DNA of 64,000 nt from Ampelomyces quisqualis. Taxonomy: Eukaryota > Ascomycota > Dothideomycetes > Pleosporales > Phaeosphaeriaceae. Position 1 is the stretch's first letter; every line of letters begins with the position of its first letter. The position numbers and the translations under genes are program-made. The stretch is taken from positions 2,604,001-2,668,000 of the forward strand of contig JAGTXZ010000005.1 of NCBI GenBank assembly GCA_018398575.1, in the 5' to 3' direction. The notes below the pieces were generated by a model. The model was not told the origin of the DNA and did not search any database. It saw only the letters and a program-made list of their open reading frames with translations. Below are positions 1 through 11,899 of this stretch, piece by piece.

Positions 1-1189
1 GAAGGTAGTCTAGTTTGTGCGCTACCTGCAGAAAGAGATAGTAATAGCCTAAGCAGCAATCTTATATACCTAGCAAAAACAACAAGAGGCTATAGATTAG
101 GCACGCTAACTAGTACGTTAATATTAGGTTAAGAATAGAGTATATTTTTCTATAAGAAACGTTAAAACTATGTAGAAAAGCAGGAAGTTAGACTAGCTGC
201 AGGTTAAGTACACTGTAGTTGCTGTCCTATCTCTACTTATAGTTACTCTAGATTTACTTAAAAGCCTTTATAAAACAGTATACGTTAACCTTATTAAATT
301 GGCTTCAAAAGATCTACTCCTAAGCCAAGTCCTCTAAGACTCTAGACTAGAACTAGCCTTAGAACTAGAGGACAAGGATAAAAATCTGCGCAAATAGGAA
401 GTAAAAGAAATACTTTAACGCACGCAGCTATAATAAGAGACAAGTACTAGTTCAGTAAAAGAAATAGATTATACTATTATAGCACCCTAAGAAAGACTTC
501 CTAGATATAGAAGCACTTTACGTATTTAAATGCAAAAGAACAAAGTATTTACAAAGCAACATTACTTAAGAAATAGTAAGCAAAAAAATTTAGAGCTGCA
601 TAGGCTATAAAAGGTTTATTTTTTAGCCTTAAAGAGTAGCTGCCTAAGAGACAGCTAGGCCCCTATAGTAGACTCTAAGAAATCAACCTAAGGGCACAAC
701 ATAACTACACTAGCTTAAGACTAGTCTCTGCTAAAGGGCAACTTATTATTATTAAAAGACATAGAGTAGTAATAGTAGTAATAAGCTAAGCTTAAGAAGT
801 TATTGCTAAAGGCTAGAGGCAACGCTGCGCGCAGCTTAAAGCAAAGAAAGATAAGAGTAGTAGTAAGAGTAGCGCAAAAGAGAGCCTAACGCAGACTTTA
901 GTTAGTACTTTTGTAGACAAAAGATAGGCTAGCTACTATATATATTGTAGTTAGCTATAATCTTGCGCTGTAATACTATTATCTCTTGCATACCTTAGCC
1001 TAATATGTTTAGAGCAGGAACTAGGTTGTTTACCTAGTTCCTGCAGCTAGGCGTTGCAATAACAAGAAACAATAATAAGGTATTAGAAGCAGAGCTAAAG
1101 GCTAAGGCTGTTACGCTGCTATTCTAAGCAAGCTAGTAAGCTGCCTTAAAGTTAAGCTTAGCATTATAGAACTATAGTAAGTTAGCAGA

Positions 1190-1604
1190 ACAGTTATAAA
1201 ACAGGTGTAGCTAAAAAACTGCTTATAGCCTTTAAGTACGTAGAGGCGCACGTGCTAGCCTTTTTAATATACACTTTTATATTCTTACTGTTAGTAACAA
1301 GCTTATAGGCCTTAAGAGCTGCGCAAAGAGCTAGATGCGCAGAAAGCTAGCTTGTAAACAACTTATAATAGTATTTTACTATATAACAAAAGCTGCACTT
1401 CTTACTACTATTTTATACACAGTTAATATAGCTGCAAACTGCGCACTTTTTAACGTATAACAAGTAGTTAAACTGCACACGCTTTAGCGTTATAGCCTTG
1501 TTATTAGAGTTACTAGTTACTTTATAACTACTTATATAGTAACAGCGCCTTAAGAGCGTAACAGGGTTAGAAGAAGAGCGCTTAGAGCGCGCAGAGAATA
1601 ACAT
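1190..1604 (-). pseudogene. antisense cysteine-cluster frame of F'
   Basis: On the strand opposite gag-pol, an ATG at 1604 opens an uninterrupted 63-codon frame to 1413. It continues through in-frame stops to about 1190. The N-terminus is rich in Ser, Arg and Lys. It then has KKCAVCSYINC at codons 53-62 (bases 1419-1445), a CxxCx4C cluster, and just past the first stop a second Cys pair, KKCSFC. This resembles half of a zinc cluster. Comparable antisense frames sit near the 3' LTR in elements A, B, C and H. Function is unknown; DNA or RNA binding is inference from the Cys and basic residues. The long survival of this frame in a stop-rich region argues that it was real coding sequence. Confidence 0.55.
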
Positions 1605-1898
1605 TAGAAAGCAATTAACAAGTTAATTATTAGAGAAGTAGGTGTAGTTAGTGTGCAGTCTAGGCGCAGTCTAAAGGTAGAAGAGAAAACTAAAGAAGGA
1701 TAGTATTAGTAGTGTAAGAACTAGAACAGAGCTAGCTAAGCGCTAACACAAAATTACAGTAGGCGCATAAATCTACGCGCACAGTAGGCAGCTAAGTAAT
1801 AAGTAGCGCTAGAATAACTTAAGCTTACCTTTGTAACGCAATTACTACACTATAACAGCGTAGGCTTCTATATTAAAGAAAAGGTAAGTAAAGAGGTA

Positions 1899-2085
1899 TG
1901 TAATAGGCTAAGCTTTGCCTAGCCCTTTGCCTTCTTAGAAAGAGCTTAGTCTAGCCTTACTACCTCTTTATAGACTAGCACGCACAAAGGGTATATAAAC
2001 CTCTTCTGTAACTAGTAGAAAAGCTTAAGGAATATAACTCTTTCTAGCACCTTATTATTCTATCTTTGCGGGCTAGCCTATAACA
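1899..2085 (+). repeat. 3' LTR of F' (187 bp)
   Basis: It begins TGTAATAGGC, ends TATAACA, and aligns end to end with 32473-32659, which has the same length. Outward from 2085 the sequence is no longer related, which fixes the element end. Confidence 0.85.
1992..1998 (+). promoter_or_regulatory. LTR TATA box
   Basis: TATATAA lies 94 bp into the F' LTR and is conserved in the F LTR at 32566-32572. It is a plausible core promoter for the retroelement (inference from position and conservation). Confidence 0.45.
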
Positions 2086-2104
2086 CTTCTAATAGGTTAC
2101 GTAT

Positions 2105-2608
2105 TATTACAATCCTAGATCTGCACAGCTAATTATTTAGTATAAACCTAACATAACCTAACGTAGGCTAGTAACAAAGAACACGTAGAATAGATTACAT
2201 AACGTAGCTTACAAATAGATCTATAAGCTTACGCCTTAGCGCGTAAGAAAGATCTACTGTACGTAAGTGCGCTTACGCAGCTTATAGTAAGCCTTGTAAG
2301 TACTACAACTTAGCATAACAAGCTTACGCTTTAATAAGTAAGCTTAAGGATCTCTTATAGTATATAGGAACTATAATAAACTCTTATAGATTATTGTGTT
2401 TAACTTATGTTTTAATAACTTAAGTTAGTTATATTAAGCTATATAACCTTTGTTACTCTTTTTAGAAAGCTCTAGCCTTTACTGTCTTAGTAACAATACT
2501 CTCTGTATCTAAAGTAACTCTGCACCTATCTGCGAAAACTAACCTTAGCTGTACACCTAGTCTACACTAGCATTCTTATTATTTGCTACTAGACTAACAG
2601 TCTTAACA
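2105..2608 (+). repeat. 5' LTR of A (504 bp)
   Basis: It aligns along its whole length with 8516-9019. The differences are almost all C/T or G/A transitions, as expected from C deamination after insertion. It ends TCTTAACA. Confidence 0.92.
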
Positions 2609-2639
2609 CTTTAAACACCCTTATAATAAGCAGCAATAT

Positions 2640-3640
2640 TGCAATAGATATACCTAAGTATTTCTAAGTAGGACAACCTAGACTTAAGGTTAACAAACCT
2701 AATCTCTACTATAGAAACTGCAACAAACTTAAGACCTAGATCCTCTAGTTTAACAGGCACTTCTACGTAGAAGAAGATAAGATTAAGAATAATAACAAAG
2801 TTATCCTTGCTACAACTTATATAAAAGGTAACGCTAAGAAATAGGTACTTCTAATTATTTAGAAGTATATAAACAACAACATTACAGACGCAGATAACAC
2901 TAACCTTATAGAAGACTAGCACGCGTTTAAAACACGCCTGCAGCAGATCTTCTTACTCCTTAAGAAATCTGTAATTGCAGAACAAAAAATCTAAAGTCTA
3001 AAACAAACCTAAATAACTGCTAACTATACTAATGTTTTTTAATAATACGCTAAACAAATCTAGTAGGACAACACTACTCTAATGCGTATGTACAAATAAG
3101 GCCTTAAGGCTACTGTATAAGCTAAACTTATGCGCAGCAAAATATACATTACTACTCTTAAAGAACTTTAGAATAAAGCTATTTGCCTAAATAACAAACT
3201 CTATAAATTAGCACTTAAAGATAGGTTATACTCCTTACGTCTACTGCAGAAATATAAAGGATTTCGCCTAAACAAAAGATATTAGAAACAAACATAACTA
3301 AATAAAGGACAACAGCGCTACTACTTAAGACAAGAAACTTACTAACTACGCCTACTTAGAGTATACTTAGGGTACAGGCCTAAAGCTATGCACTTAGACA
3401 ACCTTAACAAAGGCCTAGAACAGAAAAGTTACTTAAAGAAATAACCCTAAGAGGATAGGCCTAATAAGAACAAGATTACCTGTTACAACTATAACAAGGT
3501 TAGACATTATACGCAAGACTGTTGCTCTAAGAATAAAGTTACACGCTAGCTTAATATGTTAACTAACACTTTAGAAAAAGATATTAAAGAATAGATTGTA
3601 ATTAAGGATTAACCTATTGTCTAAACAACTAATAGACTAC
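2640..3640 (+). pseudogene. gag: gag of element A
   Basis: This is a capsid-type frame with many TAA and TAG stops. Its end is marked by a CCHC-like knuckle at 3481-3525 reading C-Y-N-Y-N-K-V-R-H-Y-T-Q-D-C. First and last Cys and the His are kept; the second Cys reads as Tyr. The start codon cannot be fixed. In the family this protein packages the element RNA in cytoplasmic particles. The position directly after the 5' LTR and before protease is the usual one. Confidence 0.7.
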
Positions 3641-4679
3641 TAATAGTAGAATAGACAGAAGACACCTCTACTACATTATTAGATAACAAGGTCTTAACTA
3701 ACTTTACGTTACTACACAATTAAGAACAAGACTATAATATTAAACAATTCTAATAGATAGGATTACTCCTACTGCAAACGCAACAAAACATTTACAACTA
3801 GTACAACTAAACTAACAAAGTTAACTGAGAATATATAGAATAATATTACTAATCTCTATACAAATATTATACCCTTAGCCTACAGACAGATAGGTACTCT
3901 CTAAGAACAGATAGAGTTACAGAGGAAGAACAATCGCTACACCTAAAAAACAGAGTCTATAGAACATAGGATCTATAAGAGACTAAGAGAGTCTACAATA
4001 CCTAGAAAGACTAAGAACTTATACTAGACAAGCTAGACATACACTTACTACTAGCTAGCCCTAAGCTAGTGCGCTAGAATGTAATAGTTAGAGAACTATA
4101 TTAAGAGGCAGACGCAGATAAACTATATAAGACGTGCTGTAACTTATATATAAAGCAGACATACTATGCTAATAATAAGCAAGTATTAGTACTAAACCTT
4201 ATACTTGCAGAATACTAAGATAGAAAGGTAAACAAATTGTATTAAATCCTACTTATAGATAGATACCTACAGGATCTTTGTAATCTAAAACACAGACTTC
4301 TATTATAGACAGCGTGCAATAGTAACTACTGCCTAATACATTATAGCAGTAAAATTAACTAATACTTTCCTTAGTAAAAGAAACCTTGTAAGTACTAATA
4401 GTATAATTGCCCTAAGAATACCTGCGCAAATTACCTATATAACAAACAAAGTATAGGAAGTTTTCTTAACGTATTAAAAGAAGAAAGTATATCTAATAGA
4501 ATGCTTGTTAACAGTAGCTACATAAACTACACCTAGCAGTTCTGCCTATAACTAAAGTGTAAGAAGCACTACAACAACAAAGAAGCTAATAGATATAAGA
4601 AGAACAAGTCTTTTTTAGAGTTAACCCTAGACTCTAGAAAAGAGACCTAGAGCTGCAACGCAATTAACTTAGCTAAGCT

Positions 4680-7600
4680 TATAAAACTTATAGTAAGAGT
4701 TAACAGAAAAAGAATAAAGGCGCTTCTAGATTTAGGATTGTAAGTAAACTATATTTTAGGCAATACCTTATTAAGAGCTAGGCTCTAACCTTACTAGAAA
4801 TAACAATTATATAAACTTTATATTGCAAATAAAGAGCAGATGCCTAATAAGTTACTTATTAGATATAAGACTACTACAGAACTTAACATCTAAGGAACTA
4901 AACAAGAAATATGCCTAGACGTCTTTAGATTAGCTGCTTACAACATTATATTAGGACTCCTATAGTTTAGAGAGAATAGCCTACAGATAGACTAGGGGAA
5001 GGAATCTATCTCTCTAGGGAATTACAACAACACAACAGATTCTAAGCCTATGTATTAGCAGCGTTTAATAGTAGATAAAAAGACAATTAACAATATTGCT
5101 TTAACTAAGACGCAGTTAAAGACATACCTAGTTAACTTAGATAATTAAGGAAGAAATACTAATACGTTATAAGTTTTAGAGAAACATGTAACTCCTAACA
5201 TACCTAAGGAATACAGAAAGTTTAAGAAACTATTCTTAGAAGAAACAGGTCTAGAAGCACTGCCTAAGCATCAAGAGTAAGACTACAAGATTATTCTAGA
5301 AGAAGAGAAAAGGCTAACCTTTAGACTAATCTACAGATTATTAGAAAAAGAGCTAGAAGCACTCTAAGAGTATATTTAAGTAAACCTAAAGAAAGGTTTT
5401 ATCTAAGTATTAGAATTACTAGCCAGATACTCAATTATGTTTATACTAAAGAAGAACAGCAAACTATAACTATGTATTAACTTTTAGAAACTTAATAACA
5501 TTATAGTTAAGAATTAATACTTACTACCTAACATTTTAGAACTACAGGATTAACTAGCTTATACAAAGATCTTTATAGCATTAGATCTAAGAGGCGCGTA
5601 CAACCTTATACGCATAAAGAAAGATAAAGAATAAAAGATAGTGTTTAGAACACGCTATAGCTACTATAAGTATCTAGTAATACTATTTAGTCTTACTAAT
5701 GCCCTAGTAATGTGTTAAGCACTTATTAACAATATGCTTTAAGAACACTTTAACATATTTGTTATAGTATACCTTAATAATATCCTTATCTATTTAGAAA
5801 ATAAAAAGGAATATATAGGATATGTTTATACAATTCTAATGCTACTAGAAAAGTTCTCCTTAGTAGTAGACTCTAACAAATGTAAATAGCACTAGAAAGA
5901 AGTAGAATTTCTAGGGTGCATAGTTAAGAAGAATAGAGTACAAATAAGCAAGGATAAGATTAAAGTTGTTAGAGATTAGCTAACGCCTACTATAGTAAAG
6001 GACATCTAATCCTTCCTAGGCTTTATTAACTTTAATTAACAGTTTATTTAGAACTTCTTACTAATTGCTACGCTACTTACTAAACTTACACAAAAAGACA
6101 CACCTTAGAGATAGACAGAAGAATAAAGCTAGGCATTTAAGACGCTTAAAGACGCTTGTATAGCACTACCTATCCTTATTGCATTTAGAAGCAGAGAACT
6201 ACTTAGATTTAAAACTAACGCATTAGATTTAGCAATCAGAATATATGCAAAACAAGAACAAGATAAGAAATAGTACCTAATAGCCTACTACTTACAAAAG
6301 TTTACACTACTAGAAGAAAATTATAACGTATACAATAAGAAACTACTTGCAATTGTAGTAGCACTTAAACATTAGAGAATCTACGCAGAGAGTTGCTTAG
6401 ATCTTATAATATACTTAGACTACAAAAACCTAACAACCTTTACTACTACTAAAGTACTTAATTAAAGACAAGTATAATAGTTAGAGATATTAGGATAATA
6501 CAAGTTCAAAATTGTCTATACACCTAGAAAAGATAATAGCAGAGCAGACGCTCTTAGCCAAAGATTAGATATTACTAGAACCAAAACTATAAACAGCTTA
6601 AGCATCCTTAAAAGACAAAACAATAGATCTCTTAGACTAGCAAGGTACATTAACAACCTAACAATAAAAATTAGAATTAATGTCCTAGAAGAATTACAGG
6701 AATTAATTATACAACAATACTATAATAACATAGTATATAGTTATCCTAGAGTAAGCTAAACTATAGAACTAATTTAACAGAATTACTAGTTTAAAAACAT
6801 AAAGGACAAGATAAGCGCTTATATTAAGAAATGCGCAAACTGTTAACGTAACAAGCACAGTATACATACACCTTATAGAGAAATGCAGCCAATAGAGCTT
6901 CTAACTAAGCCTTAGACTAACATATTAATAGACTTTGTAACAGGACTACTACTATCAAAAGACTCTGCTACAGGATTAGCCTATAACGCTATTATAGTTA
7001 TAGTAGATTGCTTTACAAAATACACTATAATGCTACTCTTTTAACAAGACTATATAGCTGTTTAGCTAGCACACGTGCTTAAGGATAGACTTATTAGATA
7101 CTATAGCATACTAAAATCAATTATCAGCAATTAAGACAAACTCTTTACGTTAAATTATTAGACTACCTTAATAGCAGAAATTGGGACGCAACAAAAGCTA
7201 TTAATAGCTTATTATCTCTAAACAGATAGCTAAACAGAAAGAACAAATAGAACTATAAAGACGTATCTTAAAATATACAGCAACCTGCAGCAGATAAATT
7301 GGGTTTTGCTATTACCAATAACACAGTTAGCCTACAACAACAAATTATCTAAAGCTATAGGTAAGACGCCTTACTTCGCAAACCACAGATAATATCTAAA
7401 TCTCTTTACAAGAACACTACCTAGCCTAAAGGCTAAAGCTGCTATACAGACAGCAGAAGAAATAAAGAAAACCTATACTAAAATAGAAGAACAAATACAA
7501 CACGCTTAGACACAGAGCATCTTATATGTTAACACAAAACAAAAAACAGTACTTTAGCTAAAAGAGAGGGATAAGGTATATCTCTACACTAAGAATCTAC

Positions 7601-7880
7601 ACACAAAACAACTAAGTAAAGGACTTAACTACGTTAAAGTTAGACTATTTTTAATTTTAAAGAAGAACAGACTAGTTATATATACACTTAAGCTTCTACT
7701 AGATGCAAAGATCTACCCTAGATTCTACGTAAGCCTACTAGAACTAGCTAACCTAGAAATACTATTACAGCAAACCTTTTGCTACAAACTTAAAGAAGAA
7801 ACTAAATTTAAAGTTAAAAGAATAATAACACACTAAGGCAACAACTATTCAAAAAAATACCTAGTTAAATAGTTAGGATA
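4680..7880 (+). pseudogene. pol: pol of element A (PR-RT-RH-IN)
   Basis: The protease motif is at 4720-4740, reading LLDLGL where functional enzymes have LLDSGA or similar. Reverse transcriptase spans roughly 5290-5870. It contains a KKN-x-K-L segment and a CxNF-like core near 5450-5490, and the active site at 5770-5781 reads YLNN instead of YLDD. RNase H follows to about 6560. The integrase zinc finger keeps C-A-N-C (6832-6843), and a catalytic Asp in the IDFVTGL stretch sits at 6931. Dozens of in-frame stops remain, nearly all explained by CAA or CAG to TAA or TAG and TGG to TAG. The order PR-RT-RH-IN identifies Ty3/gypsy. Confidence 0.88.
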
Positions 7881-7918
7881 CAACAACTTAGAAAATATAT
7901 AGAAACTAGCTATTAACC

Positions 7919-8425
7919 TTACAAATTGCTAATAACTACTAAACTAGTACTAAAACTTACAGAGGTATCAAGCAAATTAAGAGTAGCCTACATAGCTAGA
8001 GAGTAACCTGTTAGCGTATCTGCAGCTAGACAATCCAACGCCTCTGCCTAGACATTCTTACTTAATTTCTCTAACTTATGTGCAAGGCACTTAGCCTTCT
8101 AATGCGCTCTATCTTTTGCCTGCGCAAGTATCTTCTTATTGCGCAGCAGTTACGCAATTACTTTAGCAAGCAATTTTTTATCTACTTCTACCTTTACTTT
8201 ATACTCTATATAAGTATAGTCTAACAATTTCTAAGATAAGTTTACGCATAGACGCCTAATACGCACACACTTAGAACACTTTAGATAACGCAAACTCTTT
8301 AATACTATAACAAAGCACTCTTAGTTGTTAGCAAAACAATAGTTGTAGGGTATATTAGCAAGGGTTTTGTGTTTTTAAATTTCTAGAGCAAGACGTAGTT
8401 GTTTCTTTTAAGAATTAGAAGACAT
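7919..8425 (-). pseudogene. antisense cysteine-cluster and helical frame of A
   Basis: This is a 169-codon frame opposite gag-pol, from an ATG at 8425 to a TAA at 7919, with only a handful of internal stops. Cysteines fall at codons 30, 37, 50, 53 and 60. The last three form CxxCx6C (bases 8246-8278, CSKCVRIRRLC), the first half of a fungal Zn2Cys6-type cluster. From about codon 75 it is rich in Lys, Glu, Ala and Leu with heptad-like spacing, so a coiled coil is likely. Proteins of this shape are, as far as I recall, common as uncharacterised predictions next to fungal retroelements. Role unknown; a nucleic-acid-binding accessory protein is an inference. Confidence 0.6.
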
Positions 8426-8515
8426 AACAATGCACAAACCTTAAGACAAGATGCAGAGCACACTTATAAGGATATAACTACAATTTAAGACAAATCTAGT
8501 AAGAAAGGAAGATAG

Positions 8516-9019
8516 TGTTATAATTCTAGATCTGCACAGCCAATTATTTAGTACAAACCTAACATAACCTAACGTAGGCTAGTAACAAAGAACACGTAGA
8601 ATAGATTACGTAACGTAGCTTACAAATAGATCTATAAGCTTACGCCTTAGCGCGTAAAAAAGATCTACTGCACGTAAGTGCGCTTACGCAGCTTATAGTA
8701 AGCCTTATAAGTATTACAACTTGGTATAACAAGCTTACGCTTTAATAAGTAAGCTTAAGGATCTCTTATAGTATATAAGAACTATAATAAACCCTTATAG
8801 ATTATTGTGTTTAACTTATGTTTTAACAACTTAAGTTAGTTATATTAAGCTATATAACCTTTGTTACTCTTTTTAGAAAGCCCTAGCCTTTACTATCTTA
8901 GTAACAATACCTTCTGTATCTAAAGTAACTCTGCACCTATCCGCGAAAACCAACCTTAGCTGTACACCTAGTCTACACTAGTATTCTTATTGTTTGCTAC
9001 TAGACTAACAGTCTTAACA
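8516..9019 (+). repeat. 3' LTR of A (504 bp)
   Basis: It starts TGTTATAATT and ends TCTTAACA, followed at once by the CGTAT target copy. Compared with the 5' LTR it keeps a few CCA and CCG triplets that have become CTA or CTG in the other copy. Confidence 0.92.
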
Positions 9020-9024
9020 CGTAT

Positions 9025-9348
9025 CTAGTAATCTACTTATGTCTATATACTACACTACTAATAGTATAGTAAGCTCTAGAATAATATTTTTAACTATAAT
9101 AAGTTAGAGTTATAGAACGCTATAGTAGCTAATTGCAACTACTCTTCTTTTCTAGAGCGCGTATACAATAGCTTTAAAGAGGCTATAGATAGTGTAACTA
9201 TATAGGTAAAGTAGTATAGAGTTTTGTACATAAAGTAGAAATAGGTGTATAGGTATTAATATTAGTTACTAATAGTATATAGCTGTAAAGCTATAAGAAA
9301 AAGACAAGGTACTAGATTATAGCGCACTAGCTACTAGATATAGTTTAT
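9025..9348. other. unassigned AT-rich flank
   Basis: This short stretch lies between element A and the 5' LTR of B'. Together with 2086-2099 it forms the sequence that A interrupted. I find no match to other parts of the window and no readable protein. It may be older, heavily mutated repeat or ordinary intergenic DNA. Confidence 0.4.
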
Positions 9349-9353
9349 AAGGA

Positions 9354-9627
9354 TATTATAGCGTAGAGCTATTGTTTGCGCAGTAACGCGCCTACGCTAT
9401 AACAATGCTACTCTAGTGTCTTTACGTATATAACGTATATAGCTACCCTAGCGTCTTAACAGCGCTATACTAGTATAGATCTAGTATATTTTAGTTATAA
9501 GAATACGTGTCTAGTTATATCTACAAAAGAAAAGTTTTACACTAAAGTTGCAGAATAGAAATTAACTTACTTTTACCTATACTACTATTATTATCTTGTA
9601 ACTTTACTACTATACAAACTTCTTATA
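9354..9627 (+). repeat. 5' LTR of B' (274 bp)
   Basis: It is the reverse complement match of both LTRs of B (34903-35176 and 41540-41813), all three 274 bp. It starts TATTATAGCG. The 5 bases before it are AAGGA; the matching copy cannot be seen because the far end is missing. Confidence 0.85.
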
Positions 9628-10323
9628 ATTTTAATTCCTTTACCTTACAAAAGAATAGTAGCCTAGTTACTTAATAACAATAGATTAGAATCTACCTCTA
9701 AGCCTACTAGCTAACCTATTAAAGAAAAACACTTCTAATAAGAGATTAATACTTAGTCTAGGTAAACGCTTAGCACAGCTAAAGCGCTAGCGCTAAGAGC
9801 TTAAGAAGTAAGCTAAGATCTAGACTCTATAAAAGAAAGTACGCTTATAGGAGTAACTATTAGTAGGTAAACAGCCTCTTCTAACTTCTAAACAGCCTTT
9901 AGGCGCTCTAAATAAAATAGATCTACTAACTCTTCTAGTTAGACGCGACACGTCCTTACTAGCGTAACACTCCTAACTTAACCTATTAGAGCTACTAAGG
10001 CGTAGGCTAAAGATTAAGAAAATCTTTATCTTTAAAGGTAAGAGAGTTAGAAAGTATTAGAACTTTAAGACCTAGCTATCTATTACCTTTTAATTAGACC
10101 TCTTAGCCTTTTAGCTTAAAGACTAAAAGATTACCTTTACCTTCTAGTACCTACAAACTACGTTTTAACAGATATAGATATAGAGAAAATATAAAGATAA
10201 TAGTAGAACACTAGTATAGTGTAATATAATGTCCTTTCTACTTAATTAGATTAAGAGCTCTATAAATAGAAAGCTTTAAGTTACTATATAGTTTTAAAAA
10301 GTAGTTTAAAAAGATAGCTAAAT
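9628..10323 (+). pseudogene. gag: gag of B', first piece
   Basis: It continues from the LTR and matches, inverted, 40850-41539 of element B. It is interrupted at 10323 by element C. No clean start codon is left. The internal sequence resumes at 23362 after the duplicated TAAAT. Confidence 0.7.
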
Positions 10324-10574
10324 TGCAACGACGCAGGTAGGTACAGCTATTAGAATGAAATTAGATACGTATTAGAGGCATATAGGGGTACGTGTTGTAT
10401 TAGAGATTCTAGATTGGCTATACACCTATAGGTCTTGTACAGAAGAACAAGGAAAACTTGTCCTTTATCTAATGCAATAGGCTTATATTTATAGTTAAGG
10501 TAGCAACTAAGTTAGAGCTAATTTAAAGCGCTTTTAGTACTGCCTCTACTATCTCTTATATACAGTAGTAAATA

Positions 10575-10715
10575 GGTAGGGGTTGGGTTGGAGTAGGGTA
10601 CCTTTACGTAAGACCCTATACCTAACCTAACCCCTACCCATTTAATTAACGCTAAAAGTAAGTAGAGGTTAGGTTAGAGGTATCAATTGCAGGTTAAGGT
10701 TAGGTTGCATAAGTT
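10575..10715. repeat. telomere-like subterminal repeats, left end of D1
   Basis: The stretch alternates GGTTGGG, TAGGG and AGGTTAGG-like units with complementary CCTAACC and CCCTACCC units, so it can fold back on itself. A similar block lies inside the right end (about 16305-16460) and in D2 and D3. Subterminal repeats often bind hAT transposases; that role here is inference. Confidence 0.6.
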
Positions 10716-11329
10716 TTGCGCAATTAAATAAAATTTAAAGTATATATCTACTAATCTTATAAAATTAGGTTTCTAAATATATAGTTAATTTTACAGAGGC
10801 AAAAACTATGCTAAGGATATCAAAAATAGCACAGTAATTACAAATTTTTATCACAATAAAGAGGAAATAAGGTCTTTATTTCTAATATACATAAAAGTAA
10901 AGGATTCTAGATCTTCTACACAATTGCCTAATAAGAGCTAAACTTCTAATAGTACCTAAGTGCAAGTCTAACATCCTTCGCCTATATAGTAACTCTTTTT
11001 GCGTAGATTGCATTTATATTTGTATCTATATTTAGTTAGAAATTTGTTAAAAAAATAGGGTTAAGAAACAAACTCTTAAAAAAACTAACTATATAGGCCT
11101 TAGCAGCCTCTTAAACTACTCTAACAGCTAATTTTTAGAAGCGAAGATTACTACTAGTGGTTTAGACGCATTCTTAAGCTATTTTGCGCAGAAGTTGCTA
11201 GAAAGGCAGCTTGCGGATAAGGAGCTTAGTAGACCTCTAGTATTAGCAGATCTCTCTAAGCGCTACAGCTTTAAGCAGTAAGTAAATAAGCGTAATAAAG
11301 AATTGTAATAACTTACTGCTTAGCTTAAG

Positions 11330-11640
11330 GTGCCTTTTTTTTTTAGGAGCTGCTTTTTAAGTTTTTGCAGCTAAGCTTTTCCTAGCAGATTTCCTAGCAG
11401 CCTTGCTAGCTAGGTCTTTAGTAACTATAGTGCCCCTAGTAACAGCGTTCTTAACTTTAGATTTGCGTTTTTGTAGAGCTATAGTAGTAGTGTTATAGAG
11501 TTGTAGATTTAATATTATAATAATTGAGGTTGTTTTAGTGCCTAGTAAATAAGCAGTAAGCAGGCTTAGCGTAGGAAATTAGGTCTTAGCGTAAAATTCC
11601 TGCAGGAGCTAATTAAAAACTACTAGCGCTACTAGAAGAC
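11330..11640 (-). pseudogene. basic Lys/Ala-rich antisense frame of hAT D1
   Basis: On the strand opposite the transposase, the frame reads a strongly basic tail with KRKSK, KSARKS and a run of Lys at the end, with one readable stop. The same residues recur at the matching place in D2 (about 51850-52010, minus), where the pattern K-KSARKS-T-KA-KKK is kept though many bases differ. It is bordered by intron-like sequences on the minus strand (near 11305 and 11650). A second hAT gene product is plausible. No cysteines and no recognised domain; it resembles basic nuclear tails in general. Confidence 0.5.
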
Positions 11641-11899
11641 TAGAACGTAATAAAAAACTGTGTTAACTTACAGGCCTACCTAGAATTGCGCTAGCTTTTG
11701 TTCTAGCTATATATTAAAATTAAAGGGTAGATTTCTATAGACTTGTTACTTGTTTATGTAAAATAGGCTGAAAGGCAGTAAGCGCAGGCAGTAGGCAGAA
11801 AACACGCTAGTAGACTGCTTGCGCACAGACTAACTTACTGCGTTATTAGTTGTAGGCTACTAAAATAAAACACTAAAGCTACACGCCTGCAATAGCAAC

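Larger units (their letters stand above)
1..2085 (+). mobile_element. Ty3/gypsy element F', 3' part, truncated by window edge
   Basis: Positions 1-190 match 48990-49178, the region just after the integrase of gypsy element F, so the window opens inside the pol 3' end of a second copy. The element then runs to a 187-bp LTR ending in TAACA at 2085. A frame at about 390-480 reads through stops as a possible chromodomain (EVKEIL followed by a VK-x-x-DY-like stretch); this is a weak call. Gag and most of pol lie upstream of the window. The interval also holds an antisense frame (see 1190-1604). RIP-type stops are dense throughout, so nothing here is functional. The family is secure through the LTR match to 32473-32659. 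Confidence 0.8.
2105..9019 (+). mobile_element. complete Ty3/gypsy retrotransposon A (6915 bp)
   Basis: It is flanked by identical 5-bp target duplications CGTAT (2100-2104 and 9020-9024) and bounded by two 504-bp LTRs with TGTTA...TAACA ends; the 5' copy starts TATTA by mutation. Inside, in plus orientation, are gag with a zinc knuckle, protease, reverse transcriptase, RNase H and integrase, the Ty3/gypsy domain order. An antisense frame precedes the 3' LTR. Every domain carries RIP-type stops, and the RT catalytic pair is Asn-Asn instead of Asp-Asp. It is structurally complete but dead. It landed 14 bp beyond the F' LTR. Confidence 0.93.

Noticed and set aside
390..480. Firm chromodomain call in F'
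   Set aside because: Only a short stretch (EVKEIL and VK-x-x-DY) fits and the aromatic cage residues cannot be confirmed, so it is kept only as a remark.
10575..10715. A true telomere or subtelomere
   Set aside because: The units are irregular, point both ways, and lie inside the inverted ends of a transposon found three times.
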